From Talpa occidentalis (taxonomy: Eukaryota > Chordata > Mammalia > Eulipotyphla > Talpidae): a stretch of DNA of 64,000 nucleotides. Shown here piece after piece: positions 56,347-64,000 of this stretch; the stretch's first letter is position 1; every line of letters begins with the position of its first letter. Under the pieces are notes generated by a model. It searched no databases. It was not told the DNA's origin and saw only the letters and a list, made by a program, of their open reading frames with translations. The translations under genes were made by a program, and so were the position numbers. Location of the stretch: positions 93,263,591-93,327,590 of the forward strand of contig NW_023604295.1 of the NCBI RefSeq assembly GCF_014898055.3, read 5' to 3'.

Positions 56347-57155
56347 TACTGCCTGCTGAAGTATATGCTCAGTTTTTCAGCATTAAAATAACTTTCATTA
56401 AAGTAACTCAATTTCTACTATAACAGCTAAACTTTCATTCCCATATAAATTAAAAAAATAAAATTCTGGAATATATTGAAAGTTTCATAGAAATGTTGAG
56501 TGGAAGTGGACTTTACCAATAGACATTATTTGGACTTCCAGATGCATCCTTGAGCAAAAACAAATAGAATAGTAAACCAATAGAAATATACAGATTTAGA
56601 AATGTGCTTACATATCAAATTTTAAAACATAATGTTATTTAATATATACAACAAATCTGTACAGAAGCAATTAACTTATCAGACAAATATTGTTTTAAGA
56701 GCTATAAAATGATTATTATTTTACTCAAAAGCTTTGAAAGTTTTTCAGAAAGCTATAACTTACACCTTCAGAAGCCAAAGGAAAAAATAATAAAAAAAAA
56801 ATAATAGAATATCACTTTGGGACACATCCAAGTTCAACCTAATGAGAGGCTATATCGCCTTTCCCTCCCTACTTCTTACCCAACGGGGAAATCATACAAA
56901 GACAAGTCATTTCGCTACCATCATTTCTCTAGCTACTATATTTTAAAAATTCATCAACTGAAGATTTATGACAGATATTTCATATCATTTTGCTTGAAAA
57001 ATTAAGTAGTTACTGGAGAAACAAAGGAATTTTATAATTTGAACTCCAGCAGAATTTTTAGGCTTTAAGTCTCCAAAAAGATGGGAACCAATATTCCCAG
57101 TTTTTTAGGAGATTGTTTCCTCCTAAAATGTCATCCAAACCTTCTCACGGGCAGG
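56347..57155. other. No gene seen
   Basis: Unique AT-rich sequence. A small frame at 56817-57005 (62 aa) is unrecognised. Confidence 0.5.
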
Positions 57156-57159
57156 TTTT

Positions 57160-57440
57160 TTTGTTTGTTTGTTTTTTAAGATTTATTTATTTATTTATAC
57201 AAGCACTGGGTACAGTCAGAAGTGTGGGAGGGTGAGAGAATTCACCAGAGCCAGAGCGGGGAGCAGAACAGGCAGAAGGACCGAAGTACACGGCTAAGGG
57301 GAGCAGCAGGCGGCAGGCAAGGTCTGCGCACCATGTGGGACACTTGCACTGCAGCCGGGGTTGGAACCCGCGCTGCAGAGCCTGCAGGCAGCTTCGCAAC
57401 CCAGCGCTCAACCACTGTGCCACAGGGGAGGCCCACCAGC
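57160..57440 (-). repeat. tRNA-derived SINE, young subfamily
   Basis: Body about 57173-57433. The head GGGCCTCCCCTGTGGCACAGTGGTTGAGCGCTGGGTTGCGAAGC is on the minus strand. Flanks GGGCAGGTTTTTTT and CCAGCAGTTTTTTTT give only a weak TSD. Box B is mutated (GGTTCCAACCCC). Confidence 0.9.
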
Positions 57441-57925
57441 AGTTTTTTTTAAATATTACCTCATCCTCTATTATATCATTTAATTTCATTATATTGTGAA
57501 TGTTCTAACACGTGCCTTAGACTAGTAAATCCCAAGATTTTCCATAGCGCCTACAAGGAAAATCAGGCTATGTACCTCGTTTTGGTGTAAATGGGGGAGC
57601 TTGCTTCGGCTGCCCTGAGAGTCGGGGATTCTAGCTGAGCTCAGCTATGATCCATTTATATACCACATGAGAAAGTTCTATACTAGATTCTAGGCTCATT
57701 AAGAGCAGGGTATTTATGTTAATGTCCACAGCTCCGGAAACTGTGCCCTCAATAACTATATGTAAATAAAGAAATAAATGTCACGTTCTGCATCTGAGTG
57801 GCTTCATCTCCAGTCGCTCATCCTCAACTGCACCTCGTCCTATGAGATATTCAAATACGGTTTTATGTCATAGTCCTGCACTTAGTAACTTGGTACATGG
57901 TAAACAATCAACAAAATTTTTTAGT
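57441..57925. other. No gene; L2-like relic around 57680-57780
   Basis: AGATTCTAGGCTCATTAAGAGCAGGGTATTTATGTTAATG..ACTGTGCCCTCAATAACTATATGTAAATAAAGAAATAAATG resembles the sense L2/MIR3 3' end. The remainder is unassigned. Confidence 0.4.
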
Positions 57926-57926
57926 A

Positions 57927-58195
57927 AGGGCCTTCCTCGTGGCTGAGGGGTTAAGTTTCAGCACTATCATGCTATCATCACCCACTGTGGTCTGTGTTCA
58001 ATCCCAGCCAGGAGCTAACCCACATAGCACAACAGACCTCTCCTGTCTTGCCTGCTGCTCCTCTCAGCTGTATATTTCAGTGAATCTGCCTGTTCTGCTC
58101 CCCACTCTGTCTCTGGTGAATCCTCTTAACCCCTTGCACCTCTCACCTACACCCCAGTTCTTATATGCATAAATAAATAAAATTAATCTTAAAAA
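57927..58195 (+). repeat. tRNA-derived SINE, old subfamily
   Basis: It starts AGGGCCTTCCTCGTGGCTGAGGGG and ends CATAAATAAATAAAATTAATCTTAAAAAA. Box A is disrupted by a deletion. TSD unclear. Confidence 0.87.
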
Positions 58196-58780
58196 ATATT
58201 CTCAGTAAATATCTCCAATAGAGCAATACCAGTGTGCTATGGTTCTGGCAATCATGCCACAATTCCCCCACAAACAGAACCAGAGACCGGAGAATTAACC
58301 CAAAACCATCCTTTTCCTATTCCCACATCCAGCAAAGAGGCAGGTCCTACCAATCTAACCTCTTAATATCCCTCCAACCCAACCATTTCCAGTTTCTTTA
58401 AAGCCACTTCAGGATCTCATCATTTCTCACTTAGCTTCCATACTCCCTTAAGCTCCCTCAAAGCTTTCACTCACATTTCCACACACAATAGCCTCAAAGA
58501 TGCTTTCATCACACAAAAGTGATAGCCTCATCCTACTGATGAATGATCTTAGAATTGGAAAAAAAAAAAAATCTTACCATGGCTTGCACTGGGCCTGTGT
58601 ACCTGCTGCTTTAGTGCTCGCACTAGGCTCATCTGGCAATTTCCTCCCCTTTCCTTTAACTCTGCATTCATACTATATTCTGCCACTCTCTGAGATATAA
58701 CATGTGCACTCCCAACTCAGAATATTCATACGTACTTCTCATTTTAGATGTTCTATACACCTTGCCTTCTTAAACTAGTT
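58196..58780. other. No gene seen
   Basis: A C-rich plus-strand stretch at 58250-58490 has no recognised repeat or ORF of note. Confidence 0.5.
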
Positions 58781-59095
58781 AATTTTCACTTAACCTTTTA
58801 TTTATTTATTTGTTTGTTTGTTTATTTATTTATTTATAGAAGAACCAAGGGTACAGGCCAGAGTCGCGGGAGGGTGAGAGGATCCACCAGAGACAGAGTG
58901 GGGGACAGAACAGGCAGACCGAATGAAACACACTGCTGAGGGGAGCAGCGGGTGCAACAGGAGAGGTCTGCCATGCCATGTGAGAATCTCGCCGGCTGGG
59001 ATAGAACCAGTGCTGCAGAGGCTGCAGAGAGCTTTACGGCACTGTACTCAACCGCCTGTGCCACCAGGGGAGGCCCAATTTTCCCTTACCTTTTA
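58781..59095 (-). repeat. tRNA-derived SINE with ~20-bp TSD
   Basis: AATTTTCACTTAACCTTTTA (58781-58800) and AATTTTCCCTTACCTTTTA (59077-59095) are a long, slightly diverged TSD. The tail shows alternating ATTT and GTTT units. Confidence 0.92.
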
Positions 59096-59124
59096 AGCAT
59101 AGTTCAAAAATCAAAAGTTCAAGA

Positions 59125-59230
59125 GAAATTTAACATTTATTGAGTTTCTAACATAAGTTCAGCTCTACCTTTGGTAATGGAAATACAGTAGTAAACAAGA
59201 CAAAAGAGGTTCATGCTCTCATGTAGACTA
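59125..59230 (-). repeat. L2-like LINE relic
   Basis: TTAACATTTATTGAGTTTCTAACATAAGTTCAGCTCTACCTTTGG..AATACAGTAGTAAACAAGAC..TTCATGCTCTCATG keeps the antisense L2 order. Confidence 0.6.
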
Positions 59231-59710
59231 TGAAATAAGAATTCATTTGACTACAAGTAACTAAAGACTCTACTATATAATTGCTTAAGTATGTAATGAT
59301 TTTTTGTTAAGGACAAGAAATCCAGAAGAGGCAAACCTTCAATTACTATAACAGCTAAATAATGTCATCAGTGATCAAGGTTTTCCCCATGTTTTTACTT
59401 CTTATCCTTAATGCAGAGTTATTGTTGTACTCATTCCTATCAGTTATAGTCACAGAATGACTGTCCTTTATTTTGACTGTAAGCCAGAACTTCAGAGAAG
59501 GAAGGAGTTTTATTTCTCATTAGATTTTCTCTTCTAACTCCTTGACCAAAAGAGTGTCACATAATGCCTCTATATCGCAATGGGGCTAGAACAATGAATT
59601 TTATTAACAGGCCAATTGCCACACAGAATAAAACCAAGATTACATCACTAAGAAAAAGAGAAGAGTGAACACAAAGTCTCCTACCTGAAAATCACAGGGT
59701 GAGGGATAGT
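59231..59710. other. No gene seen
   Basis: Unique sequence without supported features. Confidence 0.5.
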
Positions 59711-59711
59711 A

Positions 59712-60497
59712 ACACTGTGACAAACTGATCAATGTTCCCCCCAAAGATCCAACACATCCAGCTCCTCAGAATTGGTGAATATGTTAGCTACACGGCAAAA
59801 AAGAATTAGGCAAAAGATAAAATGAAGGTTGCTAATCAAGTAACTTTAAAATAAAAGTTTCCTGTATAATCTGGGTAGATTCAATGTGATCACATTGTCC
59901 TTAAAAGTTTGGGAATGGGGACTCCCTGGTGGCACAAGGGGTTAAGTCTCAGCACTCTGAAGCTATCCCTAGACACTGCAGCATGAGTTAGATAGATACT
60001 AGGCTGGCCAGGGAGCTATCCACAAGGTGCAACAGATCTCTCCTATCTAGCACACTGCCCCCCTCTGTTTCCAGCAGTGTATTTCAGCAGATCCACCTGT
60101 TCTGTTCCTCACTCTGTCTCTGGTGAATCCTCTTACCCCCCATCACCTCTGGTTGTACCCCAATTCTTGTATGCATAAATAAATAAATCTTAAAAAAAAA
60201 GTTTGAGAAAGACAACCAGAGAAATGGCAGTGTGCGGAGGATTTGAGCCAATGTTGTGGCTTTGGAAATTAAGGAAAGAAGCCGTGAGTAAAGGAAAGCA
60301 GGCATGTAGGGAGGTGGAAAGGGCAAGGCCATGGATTGTCCTCTAGAACCTATAAAGAGAATGTACATTGTCAATAGCCTGGTCTTAGTTCAATGAGATT
60401 CAGTCAGACTTCTGATCTACATGACTATAAGTTAATAATTATGAGTAGTTTTAAGTCTCATAGTCATCACAGCTGAAATAGAAAACTAATATAGAAA
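59712..60497 (+). mobile_element. MLT1-like (ERVL-MaLR) solo LTR, split by a SINE
   Basis: GTTCCCCCCAAAGATCCAACAC, GTGAATATGTTAGCTACACGGC, TATAATCTGGGTAGATTCAATGTGATCACATTGTCCTTAAAAG, AAGGCCATGGATTGTCCTCTAGAACC, GACTTCTGATCTACATGACTATAAG and GAAAACTAATATAG are in the order of MaLR-type LTRs. It is old and non-coding. The SINE at 59915-60196 interrupts it. Confidence 0.75.
59903..60208 (+). repeat. tRNA-derived SINE in the MLT1-like LTR
   Basis: TSD AAAAGTTTGGGA / AAAAGTTTGAGA (59903-59914, 60197-60208). The body has a small duplication (GTTAGATAGATACTAGG) at box B and an insertion CTCTGTTTCCAGCAG. Confidence 0.9.
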
Positions 60498-60499
60498 CC

Positions 60500-61208
60500 A
60501 AACAAAATAGTCATTTTGATAACTGATTACAACTCTTACAGGTGTTAATAAGCATAACATTATGAGACTATGTTGATAGTGGTACATAATGTAGACTGGG
60601 AATAGACATCCAGATGTCTAGATATAACATTTCACTCTCAAAAATGTAGACTTCCATACCTTTTCCATCCTGCTTCATTTCTCACCATTATATAACGTAT
60701 CCAACCACCATTTTCCAACTTAAACCCTACTTACACAGCACACCACCCAATATATACTAAAATCTTGATGAATCAAATAATAAGCACATTAATTCTTGAA
60801 CAATGAATTAATGTACTAATTCATAAACTTCTAGATGTTCATGTCACAGATGAGTCTGAAAAATAAAGTGTAGATTTGTAACTTGTAGATGTTTAGATGT
60901 TAGCTTTTCCAATAGAAGAACTGAAAAGCAACTAAAATATAGAAAGTAAAAAAGGAAGACATTAATAAGCAGAATCTTGGGAAGGATGAACATTTAAAAA
61001 GTAGGCAGAGATGATCACATGCAATACTAGGAGAAAGACTGAGGCATTTGATTAAAAAAATCAAGATTTAAAAAATGTTGATTATTTAATTAGACTAAAG
61101 GATAAAAACAAAATCACCAACACCTACCATACACACATACAGAACTTGGAAAAGAATTGAAGTTTTACTACTCGTGCTTAGTGTATATATTGGTCACCTT
61201 AAACTGTG
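60500..61208. other. No gene seen; AT-rich
   Basis: No recognised repeat. Several short internal word repeats (AGATGT, TAGATGTTTAGATGTTAG near 60890). Confidence 0.5.
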
Positions 61209-61472
61209 ACAATAATGGATTTTTTTTTTTTTTTTTGAGGAAAAGACTGGGGTGTAAGCCAGAGGTGCAGGGGGTGAGAGGATTCACCAGAGATAGAGGG
61301 AGAAGCAGAACAGACAGATATACTGATATACACTACTGTGGGGAGCAGCAGGTAAGACAGGAGAGGTCTGCTGTGCCATGTGGTTCATCTCCCTGGCCTG
61401 GAATCAAACTCAGGCCAAGCGATGTTAGTGCTGAGACTTAACCCTTAAGCCACAAGGGAGGCCCAATAATTA
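61209..61472 (-). repeat. tRNA-derived SINE, old subfamily, short TSD
   Basis: Body about 61219-61463, with an 18-T run as tail in place of the (AAAT)n motif. CAATAAT flanks both sides. The TCTT terminator and poly(A) signal region are lost. Confidence 0.87.
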
Positions 61473-61587
61473 ATATTGTTTTATTCCTTTTATATTTCCA
61501 TTTTATGGAATAAAATTGAATCATTTTTTTAAAAAAATAACTAGTGTTTCATGGTATCTTTTTAAATGATCAAGGGGTTTCTTCTTT

Positions 61588-61867
61588 AATAATTCAAAGG
61601 GGAGGGCCTCCCCGGTGGCGCAGCGGTTGAGCACTGGGTTGCGAAGCTGCCCGCGGCCTCTGCGGTGCCGGTTCGATCCCCGGCTGCTTCCCAGCCACCG
61701 GAGGAGGGTCCCACATGGCGCGCAGACCTCTCCTGCCGCCCGCTGCTCCCCTCAGCAGTGTACTTCGGTCCTTCTGCCTGCTCTGCTGCCCACTTTGGCT
61801 CTGGTGAATTCTCTCACCCTCCCATGCTTCTGACTGTACCCATTGCATGTATAAACAAACCATCAAA

Positions 61868-61906
<39 letters not shown>

Positions 61907-61911
61907 ACAAA

Positions 61912-61942
<31 letters not shown>

Positions 61943-61999
61943 AGCATGCCTCTATTAAAAAAAAATGTTTAAAAAAATAATAAAATAATTCAAAGGGGA
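61588..61999 (+). repeat. tRNA-derived SINE, young subfamily, perfect 16-bp TSD, extended tail
   Basis: AATAATTCAAAGGGGA is exact at 61588-61603 and 61984-61999. Box A GTGGCGCAGCGG and box B GGTTCGATCCCC are intact. The tail is a long (AAAT)n array (61862-61942), then GCATGCCTCTATTAAAAAAAAATG. That extra end is shared with the SINE at 50459. Likely a recent insertion. Confidence 0.95.
61862..61942. repeat. (AAAT)n microsatellite in SINE tail
   Basis: About 20 AAAT units with one AAAC interruption. Length is likely to vary between individuals. Confidence 0.95.
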
Positions 62000-62156
62000 A
62001 AATCTCCTAACTCGTCTTGAGAACAGTATCTCTTCCACCCGAATCCTTGAAGATGGCTATCACCACTGCAGTCCTCTTTGTTCATCTCTTTAGATATGGG
62101 CAGTCTAGGCCAAACAGATTTTCCATTCAGTATTAGGATCCGAGTTATCATTTTTA

Positions 62157-62230
62157 CTGCAGAAGTTATTGCAAACTTGATTCCACATGCTCCCTGCAGA
62201 AGTTATTGCAAACTTGATTCCACATGCTCC
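62157..62230. repeat. Perfect 37-bp tandem duplication
   Basis: The unit beginning CTGCAGAAGTTATTGC and ending CACATGCTCC occurs at 62157-62193 and 62194-62230 with no difference. Confidence 0.97.
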
Positions 62231-62276
62231 CTGCACTTCTTGACAAGAGTTCATTTGTGTCAATCCTTGACAAGAG

Positions 62277-62621
62277 GTCCAAAGGTGGGCCTCCCTGGTG
62301 GCACAGCAGTTGAGCACTGGGCTGTGAAGCTGTTTGCAGCCTTTGCAGCACCAGTTCGATCCCCTGCCAGGCGGTGAGGGTCCCACATGGCGTACAGACC
62401 TCTCCTACTGCTCCCACTGCTCCCCTCAGCAGTGTATTTCATCAATCTGCCTGTTCTGCTCTCTGCTCTGGCTCTGGTGAATTTTCTCACCCTCTCGCAT
62501 TTCTGACTGTACCCAGTGCTTGTATACTACACTTGATCTTAGCCAAAAGGCCAATAAGCGATTACCCAGTGCTCGTATAAATAAATAAACAAATCTTTAA
62601 AAAAAAAAAAAGTCCAAAGGT
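62277..62621 (+). repeat. tRNA-derived SINE with 10-bp TSD, interrupted by a U2 fragment
   Basis: GTCCAAAGGT flanks it exactly at 62277-62286 and 62612-62621. Near its 3' end (ACCCAGTGCTTGTAT) a U2 snRNA fragment is inserted. The SINE then repeats ACCCAGTGCTCGTAT and finishes with AAATAAATAAACAAATCTTTAAAA. The terminator is intact. Confidence 0.95.
62524..62562 (-). pseudogene. U2 snRNA 5' fragment (39 nt), retropseudogene
   Basis: On the minus strand this reads ATCGCTTATTGGCCTTTTGG and continues to AGATCAAGTGTAGTAT. That is the first 39 nt of U2 spliceosomal RNA, including the stem I and branch-site-recognition end, with about three changes near position 9. Everything 3' of it is missing and there is no poly(A). 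A 15-bp TSD with one mismatch (62511-62525, 62564-62578) flanks it. It cannot act as a snRNA: no promoter, no Sm site. Confidence 0.95.
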
Positions 62622-63734
62622 ATTTGTATTTAAAAACTGTGCACAAGAACTTCATTTACATGTCACTAATTCCTGGACATTGTTGAGATTTTCTTGGTGT
62701 TTACAATGGCATTAGAAAAGTTGTCAATCAACTTCCAGTTACTAGACACATGAGGGTTAAGCAAAAAGATTGGGAGCAGAAAATTATCAAATCTGTTGAT
62801 TTCCTTATGGCCTCAGAGGTACACTGTAAGCTGAAAATAACCATGGAAAAAAGTCAAAAGCCATATGGATGATAATTTTAAGGAAATAAGGCAGGCCCAC
62901 ACACAAAGTGTCATAAAGATTAATACTAAACTGAAGTTCATCTTTCACTAAAGATGATGCCTTGGGAGAATCAATGCAGTTATAGAGAAAGGAAAATTTA
63001 TTTTGCATTTCTAGTATGTCATGTTTTGCTTTAATACAGTAAAGCTTAGTTGCAATTTCCTTGTTATGTGAAATATCTTGAGTTTGCTTTCAGCCCTTGT
63101 GACACATATGACCTATGATATTGTGATTTGAGGTTGAATGTACCCTGAATAGGATAAACTATAATTAGTGGCCTTCTTCAATTTCATGGAGAAGTAAAGT
63201 TGAGGTTAATTTTAGAAACTGATATCTTTACTAAAGTACCTAGTATAAGCTTGTCTAAAATATTTTTGTTTTGATTTTCATATGAAAAAGAAAACCAAGC
63301 CTGAAGTTTTCATTATACATTCAAAGAGTGGAGATTATTTGCGTTTTGTGGTAAACCACATTTTTAAATATTTGACATTCAATGTTTTACTGGCATTTTA
63401 AAAATCCTGGCATAAATAAAAAGCAATGCTATGTCCTACTAGGGGAAATCAATTGGTTATGTTGTCGGGAAGGGAGAGCAGAGACTTCCTTCCTGATTTT
63501 GCTCAACTATATAAAAACATGGTGATCTCTCTGGTTTCCCACAATTCTGTAATGTTGTGATGCTAAGATTCTGTCACAAACTCCCCTCCCACCGCCACCC
63601 ACATCTCTTATCTGGTTTAATGTTCTCTCTATACTTTGCTTTTCACTGGCATATAAAGTCTTTAGATCTTGTTCTTATTTAGAGTAATAATTTTCATAAA
63701 TGCATCTGCTTGTATGTAAGGTTTCCTTTCCAGT
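62622..63734. other. No gene seen; unique AT-rich DNA
   Basis: No repeat or coding content recognised. Minus frame 62805-63008 has no known domain. Confidence 0.5.
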
Positions 63735-64000
63735 TGCTATGGATTGAATTGTCTCCCCCAAAATCTGAATATTGAAACCTAGCTCCCAGTATTTTAGAAT
63801 ATGACCTTAACTGAAAATCATGCAGATGTAGCTAGTTAAAACGGAGTGTAATCGTGAGCGCTAATTCAATATGACTGATTATAAAGGGTAACATGAACAC
63901 AGAGACAACATGCATCAAAGTGTCAGAGGTGGGCTGAGCCAATGAGTGGCCCTGCAGACTATACCCCCAACTCCGTACTGTGGATATCTCAAGCACTGCG
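63735..64000 (+). mobile_element. MLT1-like (ERVL-MaLR) LTR, runs off the right edge
   Basis: TTGCTATGGATTGAATTGTCTCCCCCAAAATCTGAATATTGAAACC, CCAGTATTTTAGAATATGACC, AATTCAATATGACTGATTATAAAGGG and GAACACAGAGACAACATGC follow the MaLR LTR order closely. Confidence 0.8.

Noticed and set aside
61604..61680. tRNA genes at SINE heads
   Set aside because: Box A and B are present, but there is no cloverleaf 3' half or acceptor end; the sequence continues into the SINE body.
62157..62230. CRISPR-like repeat
   Set aside because: Two directly adjacent copies without spacers in mammalian DNA: a plain tandem duplication.
62524..62562. Functional U2 snRNA gene
   Set aside because: Only the first 39 nt are present, there is no snRNA promoter or Sm site, and it has a TSD inside a SINE.

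Overview
The window is mammalian nuclear DNA, AT-rich and almost entirely repeats. I found no host protein-coding exon, functional RNA gene, operon, CRISPR array or bacterial or phage feature. The organism is suggested by about 30 copies of one tRNA-derived SINE (box A TGGCGCAGCGG, box B GGTTCGATCC, tail AATAAATAAATCTT followed by A). A tail with both a poly(A) signal and a pol III terminator is the T+ SINE design. The head and tail resemble, from memory, the Rhin-1 type of horseshoe and leaf-nosed bats. A rhinolophoid bat is therefore my best guess, and a database match is needed to confirm it.

Layout. 1-1256 is the antisense ORF2 of a LINE-1. 1.3-4.7 kb holds SINEs, an L2 piece and an L1 3' end. 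4.7-8.1 kb is an old antisense L1 broken up by younger L1 insertions, one with a probable 3' transduction. 8.2-10.2 kb is a sense L1 broken by a SINE and a partial LTR. 12.1-13.3 kb is another old antisense L1. 14.5-20.2 kb is an endogenous retrovirus cluster. In it, LTR family B was invaded by a gammaretrovirus-like partial provirus of family A (integrase C-terminus, polypurine tract, 3' LTR) and by an antisense solo LTR A. Another solo LTR A and a possible LTR C lie just to the left.

From 20.2 kb to the end the pattern is SINEs and L1 pieces in apparently unique AT-rich DNA. The exceptions are a second LTR B (31.8-32.5 kb), a younger L1 with clear target duplications (33.3-34.7 kb), a solo LTR A (46.5-47.1 kb), opposed L1 5' regions (47.1-49.1 kb), a divergent LTR A relative (49.2-49.7 kb), three Tigger-like DNA transposons, several MIR/L2 relics and two MLT1-like LTRs (59.7-60.5 kb and at the right edge).

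The elements do not form a pathway. The window is a record of insertions whose order can often be read from target-site duplications (TSDs). The most notable items are a 39-nt U2 snRNA 5' fragment with its own TSD inside a SINE, the nested ERV structure with an empty-site comparison, an ORF repeatedly open inside LTR A, and a probable L1 3' transduction. I did not find a convincing undescribed system. Family names for repeats come from recognition, not from a database search.
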